DNA of 64,000 bases from Paenibacillus taichungensis (GTDB lineage: Bacteria > Bacillota > Bacilli > Paenibacillales > Paenibacillaceae). Positions 17,590-25,649 of this stretch are shown here, in pieces; position 1 is the first letter of the stretch; each line of letters opens with the position of its first letter. The DNA is taken from contig NZ_JABMCC010000118.1 of assembly GCF_013359905.1 (NCBI RefSeq), forward strand, positions 558,001 through 622,000, given 5' to 3'. The position numbers and the translations under genes are program-made. The notes under the pieces are model-generated. The model had not been told where the DNA came from. It ran no database searches and saw only the letters and a program-made list of their open reading frames with translations.

Positions 17590-18654
17590 ATGAAATTCAA
17601 ATTCAGAACCGTTTGGTTCGCTTCTTTAAGTCTCCTGTTACTCTTGCTTGCCGCATGTTCCAATGCAGCATCTTCCACCACTACCACCCCCGTTGTGGAG
17701 GGAAGCAATTCATCCGAAACGGCAACACAAGTAGAAAATACAAGCAAAACATCCTATCCGCTCACGATTGAGAACTTTACCATCTCAGGTGAAGGTGGCG
17801 AGTGGAAACCAAAATCACAAACATTCGAGAAAGCCCCCGAGCGTGTCGTCGCGAATACCCAATCTGCTGCAGAGATGCTGATCAAGCTTGGGCTAACCGA
17901 TAAAATGGTTGGAGTCGCCGCACTGTATGGCACGGTTACTCCTGATGTCGCAGATGATTTTGCGAAAATTCCTGTCTTGTCCAAAGATTACGTGGGTAAA
18001 GAGCTCGTTGTAGGCGCAAGTCCGGATCTGGTGCTGGGACGTGGGGACCTCTTTGCAGACGCAGACTGGGGTGTAGGTACCGTGGATGGCTTGAACGACA
18101 TGAACATCCGGACCTTCCTGCAAACCACGAATCATCAAGGGACATTGGACAGCCTCTATAATGATATTGCACAGTTGGGTCAAATCTTCGATGTACAGGA
18201 CAACGCCGCAAAATTCACAGAAAGCCTGAAAGCTCGTGTTGAAGCCATCAAGTCAAGTGTGGCGGATCAATCTGAGCATCGTTTTGCCTACATCGTTCCT
18301 GCTACGGAAGACACGATTACTGTGAGCAGTATGCATAATGATACGTATCAGTTAGATGCACTGAGCCTGTTGAAACTGAAAAATACATTTGATGGCGTGC
18401 AAGGCGAAGTCAGTGTGGAACAGCTAATCACGGCAAACCCAGACTACTTGCTCTTATCCGCTTATGCCGGTTCACCGGATATCGACAAGCTGATTCAAAA
18501 TCTGTATGCCAACCCTGCACTGCAAAGCATGAATGCCATCAAAAACAAACAAATTTACGTAACAGATTTCAGTCAGTTCTGGGGTTATGGATATCAAATT
18601 CTGGACGGCATTGAGAAGATGGAACAGGAAATGAAAGCAAATCCGATCAAGTAA
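17590..18654 (+). CDS. Iron-siderophore substrate-binding lipoprotein
   Basis: Binding protein of 354 aa with a lipoprotein signal (LLLLLLAAC, lipidated C23) and a Ser/Thr-rich linker, then a FecB/BtuF-like fold: PERVVANTQSAAEMLIKLGLTDKMVGV, PDLVLGRGDLF and a C-terminal ITANPDYLLLSAYAG block. It should deliver a ferric siderophore to the permease and ATPase encoded divergently. The specific siderophore cannot be told from sequence. A Fur box lies immediately upstream. Confidence 0.9.
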   Translation: MKFKFRTVWFASLSLLLLLLAACSNAASSTTTTPVVEGSNSSETATQVENTSKTSYPLTIENFTISGEGGEWKPKSQTFEKAPERVVANTQSAAEMLIKLGLTDKMVGVAALYGTVTPDVADDFAKIPVLSKDYVGKELVVGASPDLVLGRGDLFADADWGVGTVDGLNDMNIRTFLQTTNHQGTLDSLYNDIAQLGQIFDVQDNAAKFTESLKARVEAIKSSVADQSEHRFAYIVPATEDTITVSSMHNDTYQLDALSLLKLKNTFDGVQGEVSVEQLITANPDYLLLSAYAGSPDIDKLIQNLYANPALQSMNAIKNKQIYVTDFSQFWGYGYQILDGIEKMEQEMKANPIK

Positions 18655-18694
18655 TTGCAGGACATCTGCTTCCAATTTTGAATGGAAAATCGGA

Positions 18695-18729
18695 AGAGCA
18701 GGAGAAAAGATTTCTCGCTGCTCTTTTTG
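18695..18729 (+). terminator. Terminator after the siderophore-binding protein gene
   Basis: AGAGCAG-GAGAAA pairs with TTTCTC-g-CTGCTCT, followed by a T-tract. A second, weaker hairpin (CTTCC/GGAAG) lies just upstream at 18669-18696. Confidence 0.85.
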
Positions 18730-18764
18730 TTCTCCGTTTATGTGTCAGCATTTAAAATCCGAGC

Positions 18765-18793
18765 TTGACATTAGTTTGATAACAAACTATATT
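18765..18793 (+). promoter_or_regulatory. Sigma-A promoter of marR with operator in the spacer
   Basis: TTGACA (18765-18770) and TATATT (18788-18793) are separated by exactly 17 bp. The spacer contains a perfect inverted repeat, TAGTTTG-ATAA-CAAACTA (18772-18789), which reaches into the -10. A bound repressor would block RNA polymerase. The predicted transcript would begin about at the ATG of marR. Confidence 0.8.
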
Positions 18794-18799
18794 ACATGT

Positions 18800-19222
18800 A
18801 TGAAAACGACAGACGCTATATCACTCATATCCAAAATTAAAGAGAAGGTCAACCGCTTCATTTTATCCGAGATGGCTGGGCAAGGAATTCAGGATCTGGC
18901 CACGTCCCATGGGGATATAATCTACGCCCTGTACAATAACTCCCGAATGACCATGGCTGAAATCGCCAAAAAAATTGGTAAGGATAAATCCACGGTCACA
19001 GCGCTTGTAGACAAATTGGTGCGCAACGGTTATGTCGCCAAAGAACGTGATGCAACAGATTCACGGATTGTCCATGTGACATTGACTGCAAAAGGAGAAG
19101 AGCTTAAACCGGTATTTGAACATATTTCACGTCGTATGCTGGACGCGTTTTATGCGGATGTTACTGAAGCGGAGAAAAAAGAACTGCTTCGAATTTTGAT
19201 GAAAATTCACGGCAACTTCTAA
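18800..19222 (+). CDS. MarR family transcriptional regulator
   Basis: Winged-helix regulator of 140 aa. The HTH and wing are MTMAEIAKKIGKDKSTVTALVDKLVRNGYV and RDATDSRIVHVTLTAKGEEL, the classic MarR pattern. The ATG at 18800 gives the right family length but has no ribosome site; it sits where the strong promoter upstream should start transcription, so the mRNA may be leaderless. An operator-like repeat sits in its own promoter and a second copy precedes the hydrolase gene 52 bp downstream, so autoregulation and control of the hydrolase are predicted. Confidence 0.9.
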   Translation: MKTTDAISLISKIKEKVNRFILSEMAGQGIQDLATSHGDIIYALYNNSRMTMAEIAKKIGKDKSTVTALVDKLVRNGYVAKERDATDSRIVHVTLTAKGEELKPVFEHISRRMLDAFYADVTEAEKKELLRILMKIHGNF

Positions 19223-19237
19223 TTTTTTTTGGAGTAA

Positions 19238-19255
19238 TAGTTTGATATAAAACTA
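19238..19255 (+). promoter_or_regulatory. Second MarR operator-like repeat, before the hydrolase gene
   Basis: TAGTTTG-ATAT-AAAACTA repeats the marR promoter element with one arm mismatch and a different spacer. It lies 20-37 bp upstream of the hydrolase ATG, between the two genes. This supports a shared regulator. Confidence 0.65.
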
Positions 19256-19274
19256 ATTTTGGAGGTTTGTCCTA

Positions 19275-20108
19275 ATGATCGATTTTACTCAATTGCTACC
19301 TGAACATGAAGTCAAAACGATAGGAAAACATGATTTGCACCTAGAAATATATGAAGCTGATGCGGCTCCCCACTCGGTAAATCCAGTAATAAAGCCACCT
19401 CTCTTGTTTGTTCATGGCGCATATACAGGCAGCTGGATGTGGAGCAAATATATCCCCCACTTCGTTGAACAAGGCTGGACCTGCTACGTTTTGAACCTCA
19501 GAAGTCATTACAAAAGCCGGGTAATGGACATGACGAAAATTACGTTTGAGGATTATTTGGAGGATATCCGTGAAGTTCTGGCAGAGTGTACAGCGCCCCC
19601 TGTTCTCATCGGCTTCAGCATGGGCGGAATACTCAGTCAGAAGATTGCCGAGACGATTACTTTAGCTGGATTGGTCGTGATTGATTCTAGTCTAAGCCAG
19701 GAAGTTCATCAATTGATTCCCTATCCTGAGAGTAATCGAATTACACCTGACATTGTCATCCCTCCCCCGGCCCGCGAAGAGCACAGCAGTATTGACGAAT
19801 CTGCGGAGGATATTGCCTTTCAGCGTAAATATCTGCAGATGGAGTCATCGAAGGCATTTCTCACGTTCTCGGCAGCATTTGGGTCAAGCGGCGGTGTATC
19901 CATCAACGGCAATTTAATTACATGTCCAAGTCTGGTCATCAAAGCCGTAGAATCCGATGATGAGGAACGAAGAGGTCAATTGACTGCAGAACAGCTTGGC
20001 GCTGAATATGCAGGGCTGTGGGATACAACCCATACCGGATTGCTCGTCGGCCAGCGATATTTGGAAGTTGTGGAGATCATCCTGAAATGGTTAAATCGGG
20101 GGAATTAA
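19275..20108 (+). CDS. Alpha/beta hydrolase, MarR-linked
   Basis: Hydrolase of 277 aa. Oxyanion motif HGAYTG (47-52), nucleophile elbow GFSMGG with S115, and a late histidine in DTTHTGLL. GGAGG is 9-10 bp before the ATG. The MarR gene lies immediately upstream and both carry the same operator-like repeat, which suggests an inducible detoxification or ester-cleaving role. MarR-hydrolase pairs often respond to phenolics or quinones; the inducer here is unknown. Confidence 0.88.
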   Translation: MIDFTQLLPEHEVKTIGKHDLHLEIYEADAAPHSVNPVIKPPLLFVHGAYTGSWMWSKYIPHFVEQGWTCYVLNLRSHYKSRVMDMTKITFEDYLEDIREVLAECTAPPVLIGFSMGGILSQKIAETITLAGLVVIDSSLSQEVHQLIPYPESNRITPDIVIPPPAREEHSSIDESAEDIAFQRKYLQMESSKAFLTFSAAFGSSGGVSINGNLITCPSLVIKAVESDDEERRGQLTAEQLGAEYAGLWDTTHTGLLVGQRYLEVVEIILKWLNRGN

Positions 20109-20128
20109 AATCAAACCCGAGCACAACA

Positions 20129-20218
20129 AAGTCGCCCTTCCTCTAAAGTGCAGCTCCAATGGTACGTTGTATCTACGAATTGAATTGCAGTCCGAGTCAT
20201 GGGCGACTTGTATTTTTC
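20129..20218. terminator. Possible terminator with long loop
   Basis: AAGTCGCCC (20129-20137) pairs with GGGCGACTT (20201-20209), followed by GTATTTTTC. The loop is over 60 nt, so folding into a simple terminator is uncertain. It lies between convergent genes. Confidence 0.4.
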
Positions 20219-20222
20219 TTTG

Positions 20223-21569
20223 TTACACGTTTTTCTTTTTACAAATATATATCACTGCCATAAGGAGGAACCATACAGGGGTAACAAATAGTGCTACACG
20301 CGTATCCTCAGCCAATGCCAGAATCACCAACACAAATACCAAAAACGTCAGAATCAAGTAGTTGGAGAATGGATAGAGTGGCAGTCTAAAGCGACTCCGG
20401 CTCGCCAGTTCCGGGCGGGTACGGCGGTATCTGAGATGACAAATCACCATAATGCCCCAGACGAAGATGAAACAGACCGTTGAGACACTGGTGATCAGCG
20501 TAAATACCCCCTCCGGCATCACATAGTTCAGAACAATCGCAATCAGAATAACGATCGTGGAGAAAAAAAGCGCATTGGAAGGAACCTTTCTGTTATTCAA
20601 TCGTGCGAACGAAGTGGGCGCGTTGCGATCCTTCGCCATGGAGAACACCATACGGCTTGTGCTGAAAATGGCGCTGTTACAGGCCGAAGCAGCAGATGTT
20701 AGTACCACAAAATTCACAATGCCGGCAGCTGCTGCAATGCCCACGACTGCGAATACCTGAACAAACGGACTCTCGCTGGGCACAATTGCGTTCCATGGGT
20801 AGATACTCATAATAATCAGCAGTGCGCCAACATAGAAAAGCAAGACACGGATGGGAATCTGGTTAATCGCTCTCGGAATAACCTTCTCCGGGTTCTCGGT
20901 TTCTCCCGCTGTCAATCCCACCAGTTCCATGCCTACAAAGGCGAACACCACCATCTGGAATGATATGATGAATCCATGCATTCCATTCGGAAACCATCCC
21001 CCATGACTCCACAGATTGGTGAAACTCGCAGGCCCTTGATCCGTGGTAAAACCTTTGAAGATCATATAAAGACCAACAACAATCAGTGCCAGTATGGCCA
21101 ATACTTTTATCAGGGCAAACCAGAATTCCATTTCACCAAACAGCTTAACCGTTGCCAGATTCATGATCAGTAAAACGATCAGTGCAATGAATCCGGGCAT
21201 CCATTGGGGTACTTGCGGAAACCAGAACTGCGTATACAATCCAACTGCCGTAATATCAGCCATCGCAATGGAAATCCAGCAGAACCAGTAGGTCCAACCT
21301 GTAATAAATGCCGCCATGTTCCCCAGGTAATCACGCACAAAATCAACAAAGGAGTGATACTGCAAGTTGCTTAGCAGCAGTTCCCCCAATGCACGCATGA
21401 TGAGAAATAACACAATACCCGTAATAATATAGGCCAGCAAGATGGATGGCCCTGTCAGTTGAATCGTTTTGCCTGCTCCGAGAAACAGACCTGTACCGAT
21501 TGCACCTCCAATCGCCATCAGTTGCACGTGCCTGTTCTTTAATCCTCGTGTTAATGTTTCTTCTTGCAT
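20223..21569 (-). CDS. cycA: Amino acid permease (CycA-like, D-Ser/D-Ala/Gly)
   Basis: APC-superfamily transporter of 448 aa with 12 hydrophobic segments. The sequence follows Escherichia coli CycA closely from memory: HVQLMAIGGAIGTGLFLGAGKTI, MRALGELLLSNL, GWTYWFCWI, NLATVKLFGEMEFWFA and FVVLTSAASACNS. The family imports glycine, D-alanine and D-serine with protons. It could be a paralogue with other specificity, so the symbol is tentative. It sits downstream of sigK on the same strand, beyond a hairpin. Confidence 0.85.
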   Translation of the reverse strand: MQEETLTRGLKNRHVQLMAIGGAIGTGLFLGAGKTIQLTGPSILLAYIITGIVLFLIMRALGELLLSNLQYHSFVDFVRDYLGNMAAFITGWTYWFCWISIAMADITAVGLYTQFWFPQVPQWMPGFIALIVLLIMNLATVKLFGEMEFWFALIKVLAILALIVVGLYMIFKGFTTDQGPASFTNLWSHGGWFPNGMHGFIISFQMVVFAFVGMELVGLTAGETENPEKVIPRAINQIPIRVLLFYVGALLIIMSIYPWNAIVPSESPFVQVFAVVGIAAAAGIVNFVVLTSAASACNSAIFSTSRMVFSMAKDRNAPTSFARLNNRKVPSNALFFSTIVILIAIVLNYVMPEGVFTLITSVSTVCFIFVWGIMVICHLRYRRTRPELASRSRFRLPLYPFSNYLILTFLVFVLVILALAEDTRVALFVTPVWFLLMAVIYICKKKNV

Positions 21570-21687
21570 GGTAAACCACCACTCTCTTTCTGCACATGCT
21601 CTCTACGATGTCAAACTTGTATACAACTCATCATATAATAATCTGTCGTGAATACCTATAATTCTTTTAGATTTTTTTGCGCAGCAA

Positions 21688-21716
21688 AGAGGCCACCTTT
21701 TGAAAAGGCGCCCTCT
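21688..21716 (-). terminator. Probable terminator of sigK
   Basis: AGAGG-cc-ACCTTTT pairs with AAAAGG-cg-CCTCT just after the sigK stop. On the minus strand it is followed by a mixed TTTGCTGC then a distant A-rich stretch, so it is only a moderate terminator. Confidence 0.5.
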
Positions 21717-21730
21717 GATCTGGTCAACGA

Positions 21731-22429
21731 TTATTTGTGTTTATAAAACTCGTGATACAGCTTCATAAGCGCCCTCTTCTCAATCCGTGATACATAGGAG
21801 CGTGAGATGCCAAGTTCCTTGGCTATCTCGCGTTGGGTGCGCTCTTCGCCGCCTGCCTCCAAGCCGAATCGGCCAATAACAACTTCCTTCTCCCGATCAT
21901 CCAAGATGTCGAGATTGCGATAAATCTTACTTTTTTCAATCTTGAGTTGTACCTTATCTACAACGTCGTCGGCTTCTGTTCCGAGAATATCAATTAATGT
22001 AATTTCATTGCCCTCTTTGTCCGTTCCGATTGGATCATGAAGGGAAACGTCTTTGCGTGTTTTCTTCAGGGAACGCAAATGCATAAGTATTTCGTTTTCA
22101 ATACAACGGGCAGCAAACGTAGCGAGTTTGGTCCCTTTGCCTTGTTGAAAACTTTCGATCGCCTTAATCAAACCAATCGTTCCGATCGAAATCAAGTCTT
22201 CCTGGTCTTCGCCAGTATTGTCAAATTTCTTGACGATATGCGCGACGAGGCGCAGATTGTGTTCGATAAGCAAATTACGTGAATGTGCGTTGCCTTCAGC
22301 CATAAGGCGTAAATGTTTGGCTTCATCATCCTCAGCCAGTGGCTGGGGAAATGCATTATTTTTGACATACGAGACGAGTAACGTTAACTCTTTGATGAAA
22401 AGGGCAATTGCGGTAAACAATCCGGGCAC
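21731..22429 (-). CDS. sigK: Sporulation sigma factor SigK (uninterrupted)
   Basis: Late mother-cell RNA polymerase sigma factor, 232 aa. The pro-sequence is followed by [13 protein letters not shown], the SpoIVFB processing region, with the S20-Y21 cleavage position conserved as in Bacillus subtilis. Region 2 ([36 protein letters not shown]) and region 4 ([25 protein letters not shown]) are intact. The GTG at 22429, with AGGAGG 8 bp ahead, gives the correct family N-terminus; longer frames upstream do not. The gene is continuous, so no skin-type element splits it. A mother-cell promoter lies 64 bp upstream. Confidence 0.97.
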   Translation of the reverse strand: MPGLFTAIALFIKELTLLVSYVKNNAFPQPLAEDDEAKHLRLMAEGNAHSRNLLIEHNLRLVAHIVKKFDNTGEDQEDLISIGTIGLIKAIESFQQGKGTKLATFAARCIENEILMHLRSLKKTRKDVSLHDPIGTDKEGNEITLIDILGTEADDVVDKVQLKIEKSKIYRNLDILDDREKEVVIGRFGLEAGGEERTQREIAKELGISRSYVSRIEKRALMKLYHEFYKHK

Positions 22430-22492
22430 AGATGACACCTCCTGCAGTTTTACAACGATCTGGCCTGAGCACATGTGGGAACAGGGTCGATT

Positions 22493-22522
22493 TATTGTAT
22501 GTAGGCGTGTGCCCAGAAGTGC
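22493..22522 (-). promoter_or_regulatory. SigK/SigE-type promoter upstream of sigK
   Basis: On the minus strand CATACAATA (22493-22501) matches the mother-cell -10 consensus CATANNNTA. A GCAC -35 element (22519-22522) lies 17 bp upstream, which fits SigK. It implies positive autoregulation, as known for sigK in Bacillus, though SigE may also use it. Confidence 0.65.
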
Positions 22523-22558
22523 ACGTACACTTGAAAAAGGGAAGTTATTCGCGGAGAT

Positions 22559-22738
22559 TTATACACTCACTGAAACAATCGAGCCCACCTTTTGAAGGAT
22601 GAGGAATTCTTTCTCGACACTATCGATAAAATACTTCTTCTCACCAAATATCACGACATCATTCTCAGCTAATTGAACATCGCTTTTGAAATAAATAAAA
22701 TTGTCCGTTTCTCTGAACGCACCTTTGTAGTAGTACAA
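22559..22738 (-). CDS. Small protein of 59 aa upstream of sigK
   Basis: The frame reads MYYYKGAFRETDNFIYF..., continuing with DVVIFGEKKYFIDSVEKEFLIL, and ends at TAA 22559-22561. It starts with TTG at 22738 with AAGGAGAAGGTGA ahead. The alternating hydrophobic-charged pattern suggests a small beta-rich soluble fold. I do not recognise a family. It lies 37 bp upstream of the sigK promoter on the same strand. The main doubt is the TTG start, with AAGGAG 11 bp away. Confidence 0.6.
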   Translation of the reverse strand: MYYYKGAFRETDNFIYFKSDVQLAENDVVIFGEKKYFIDSVEKEFLILQKVGSIVSVSV

Positions 22739-22787
22739 GTTGTCACCTTCTCCTTGGGAAAATGAATGATATCAACTGCTGTAATTA

Positions 22788-22997
22788 CTATTCTTTTCGT
22801 TTAAAACACATCTTGTAAAGCATAAGCCCCATCCCAGATGAACAAATAAGATATCCAAAGAACAAGAACAGTAAATAAATACCATGAAGATCTTCAGGAA
22901 TCTGATTTACCCCTTCAAACCACGCAGAACGAATAGGATACAGTAGCGCTACCCAAATGATCAGCAAGATTAGAATATAATTAATTATTTTTCTCAC
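22788..22997 (-). CDS. Small membrane protein, 69 aa
   Basis: Two hydrophobic segments (YILILLIIWVALLYPI and GIYLLFLFFGYLICSSGMGLMLY) joined by a short acidic loop, ending in a basic KMCFKRKE tail. The GTG at 22997 with AAAGGATCG 7 bp upstream is preferred to a frame extending to 23030. No family recognised. It lies 49 bp ahead of the 59-aa gene on the same strand and may be co-transcribed with it. Confidence 0.7.
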   Translation of the reverse strand: MRKIINYILILLIIWVALLYPIRSAWFEGVNQIPEDLHGIYLLFLFFGYLICSSGMGLMLYKMCFKRKE

Positions 22998-23063
22998 AAT
23001 AACGATCCTTTCAAGTCCGAGTGGAAACAAGAAATAATATATAGCAACTCCTACAACGAAAGG

Positions 23064-23087
23064 AAAAAAGCCGCTAGATTTAGCGAC
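23064..23087 (-). terminator. Terminator of the DUF4163/DUF3298 protein gene
   Basis: GTCGCTA-AATC-TAGCGGC on the minus strand, with one G-T pair, then TTTTTT. It lies 60 bp after the stop at 23147. Confidence 0.8.
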
Positions 23088-23146
23088 TTCCTATGGTACA
23101 ATGTTGCCGCCCCGACACTTGGAGAGTACAAAATCAGCATCTTTTC

Positions 23147-24232
23147 TTAGTAATGTGAGATTGTAATGCCATGGATAAGTCCCTCGGTTGAATTGGAGGC
23201 GAAATGGACCCGAGTGTCCCCAAAACGATAGGAGAGTAAATATTCTCCTTGAATATCAGGGTTCTCACCCTTTTGACCTTTTCCCAACATCTTCTCAATG
23301 TCACTGAAGGTTTTCATAGGGAGGGTTTTCCAACTCAAATAAATATGGTCAAGACGGTCTGTGTCTCCCTCCCCAAAATTAAAGGAAGCATACTCTACCC
23401 CTTCAAATATCCAGAAAAGTCCTCCCATTTCCGGTTCATAATAGGGTTCACTATTTGAACTTTTCAGCGCTTTTGATACTTCTGCTTTCGTTTGTCCAAA
23501 GCTTATATTTTCAAACCCCGGTATTCTCCCACTCTTCAACTCTTGAATGGAGTTTTTATTTAAATCAAAAAATGGCCTGCTCAGTTCAGACTGAATTTTG
23601 GAGAAAGGAACTTTCACCTCTATAAATCCCGCCGCATAAGGCCCAACTTCGTATGGATTAAATACCAAGACAATTCCTGTGTTTTGGTAGTAAAAGCTAG
23701 ATGTATTCGACAAGGGAAAGTTATAAAAACTGTCCGGGAAAACATTCTCATTACTCTTTAGGTCTGATTCAATACCCTCTGCTAGATTAACAGCTTGTTT
23801 ATTGGTTTGAATCACCTGGTTCAAGTAGAGGCGTTTTCCTGTTGTTAGATCATAATTATAAGTCGTTACTTCTTCATACCCGTGCGCGCCGCCTCTGAAA
23901 TTATAATCTGTATATACAATAGATATTAGGTTGTTTTGATTATATTTAGTCTGTGCAGTTGTATTCCAGTAAAAGTAATCTTGCTGTTTTTTTAGATATG
24001 TATTCTGTATAGCGGCATTTACGGCATGGATTTTGAGTGTTTTATTTATTTTATCCCTGACCTTTTGTTCGCCGCCAATTATTTGAACATACTTTTGCCC
24101 TTTATACGAGTAAATTTTTGTCGTTACTGTGCTCGACCCGGCTGCATTCGCATCACTTATAGGGATTATAAATAGAAATACTAATAAGAAGCTTATTAAC
24201 ATAGCAAATGTTTTATTCAAATTGAAATCCAT
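23147..24232 (-). CDS. Secreted DUF4163/DUF3298 (PdaC-type) domain protein
   Basis: Exported protein of 361 aa with a signal peptide ending near SDANAA. The region 37-225 matches the PdaC N-terminal (DUF4163) plus DUF3298 pair: KYVQIIGGEQKVRDKINKTL, FRGGAHGYEEVTTYNYDLTTGKRL and YAAGFIEVKVPFSKI. The remaining ~130 residues (GFENISFGQTKAEVSKAL..., with a later LSWKTLPMKTFSDIEKMLGKG) form a second module of unknown role. No deacetylase domain is attached, unlike PdaC. The ATG at 24232 abuts GAAAGG; a TTG at 24220 with that site 11 bp ahead is a good alternative. Confidence 0.8.
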   Translation of the reverse strand: MDFNLNKTFAMLISFLLVFLFIIPISDANAAGSSTVTTKIYSYKGQKYVQIIGGEQKVRDKINKTLKIHAVNAAIQNTYLKKQQDYFYWNTTAQTKYNQNNLISIVYTDYNFRGGAHGYEEVTTYNYDLTTGKRLYLNQVIQTNKQAVNLAEGIESDLKSNENVFPDSFYNFPLSNTSSFYYQNTGIVLVFNPYEVGPYAAGFIEVKVPFSKIQSELSRPFFDLNKNSIQELKSGRIPGFENISFGQTKAEVSKALKSSNSEPYYEPEMGGLFWIFEGVEYASFNFGEGDTDRLDHIYLSWKTLPMKTFSDIEKMLGKGQKGENPDIQGEYLLSYRFGDTRVHFASNSTEGLIHGITISHY

Positions 24233-24373
24233 CCTTTCTAATTATTATGATATACCAATAATACTGTAACTTGACTGGTTTGTCTTTTTCTAGTTGAAAC
24301 TGTAATCCTTCCATAGAACAGCCTCCATCCCACACGTTAATGCGGAGTGAAGGCTACATCTACCTGTCTATAT

Positions 24374-25624
24374 TTAATTCACTGGTGCCGGCTCTACAGC
24401 ATCGGCGATTTCCGATACCCTCGATTTGCGTTCCATTGTCACGCTAACGAATAATCCCACAAGTCCAAGTGCTGCAATAACTGCTGCATACAACGGTACC
24501 GAGATAAGCCCCGTATGCGTAATTGCAAACCCGCCCAAATAGGCACCACCTGCGTTGCCCAGATTAAAGGCCGAGTGACTCGACGTTGTCGCCAGCAGCG
24601 GTGCTTCGCGAGTCATATTCATAATTCGAATTTGCAATCCTGGCATAATCCCAAAAGCCGCAACGCCCCAGCAGAAGATGGTCATTACCGCGAGATACGG
24701 ATTGTCCAGCGTCAACGTTAAGGCCGCCAACAGAACTGCCAGTATACCAAAGTTAACCATCAGGGAAGGCATCAGCTTCCAGTCTGCCAGACGACCACCA
24801 AGCATATTACCCAATGTAACGCCGACACCGAACAGCACCAGAATCCAGGTCACGCTCTGCTCAGCAAAACCACTAATATCGACAAGCATTGGTGTTATAT
24901 AGGTGAACACAGCGAACAGACTTCCACAGCCCAGCGCACCAATCAGCAATATTAATAACACTTGGGGGCGAACCAGATTCCGGAATTGCTGACCAAGGTT
25001 TGCTGGCGGTCCCTGCTGCATCACCGGAATGAAACGAATGATACCAATCAATGAGATGATGCCCAGAATAGTAATGGCTCCAAACGATGACCGCCATCCT
25101 AGCTGCTGCCCAATGAAGGTACCAAACGGCACACCGATAATGTTGGCAATCGTTAATCCAGCCAGGACTACGGATACTGCCCCTGCCCTTCTCTCCGGTG
25201 CAACCAATCGTGTTGCCATCAGCGAGCCTACACCCAGAAACGTACCGTGGGCAAATGCCGTTAGAATACGTGCCGAGATGAGCAACCCGTAAGTTGGTGC
25301 AATAACAGACAATGCATTACCGATGATAAAAATACACATCAGCAGTACCAGCAGTTTTTTCTGCGGTATCTTGTGCGTGAACACGGTTAGTATAGGCGCA
25401 CCCACCGCCACACCAAGCGCGTAACCCGTAATTAACTGCCCTGCTTGGGGGATACTCACATTCAGATCCGTCGCTACATTGGGCAGCAGGCCCATAATAA
25501 TAAACTCTGTCATGCCAATGGCAAAAGCTCCTACCGTCAGGCATAAAAGGGATAAAGGAAACGCCCCTCGTTTAGCAGATTTCGTAACTTGCGATTCCGT
25601 TTGAGATGACTCTGTCTTACGCAT
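24374..25624 (-). CDS. MFS transporter (DHA1/AraJ-like)
   Basis: Major-facilitator protein of 416 aa with 12 hydrophobic segments after a hydrophilic Ser/Thr/Lys-rich N-terminus. The opening block GMTEFIIMGLLPNVATDLNVSIPQAGQLITGYALGV and the ARILTAFAHGTFLGVGS segment are characteristic of the DHA1 sugar-efflux/AraJ group. Such proteins export small molecules with protons; the substrate is unknown. It is 25 bp downstream of the ADP-ribosylglycohydrolase gene on the same strand. Confidence 0.88.
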   Translation of the reverse strand: MRKTESSQTESQVTKSAKRGAFPLSLLCLTVGAFAIGMTEFIIMGLLPNVATDLNVSIPQAGQLITGYALGVAVGAPILTVFTHKIPQKKLLVLLMCIFIIGNALSVIAPTYGLLISARILTAFAHGTFLGVGSLMATRLVAPERRAGAVSVVLAGLTIANIIGVPFGTFIGQQLGWRSSFGAITILGIISLIGIIRFIPVMQQGPPANLGQQFRNLVRPQVLLILLIGALGCGSLFAVFTYITPMLVDISGFAEQSVTWILVLFGVGVTLGNMLGGRLADWKLMPSLMVNFGILAVLLAALTLTLDNPYLAVMTIFCWGVAAFGIMPGLQIRIMNMTREAPLLATTSSHSAFNLGNAGGAYLGGFAITHTGLISVPLYAAVIAALGLVGLFVSVTMERKSRVSEIADAVEPAPVN

Positions 25625-25649
25625 ATGATGTTCTCTTCTCCTGTCTCTT

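Noticed and set aside
21731-22429. Skin-type element or recombinase-split sigK
   Set aside because: The coding frame is continuous from pro-sequence to region 4.
22430-22474. Longer N-terminus for SigK
   Set aside because: GTG 22429 has AGGAGG at 8 bp and restores the known pro-sequence length and cleavage position.
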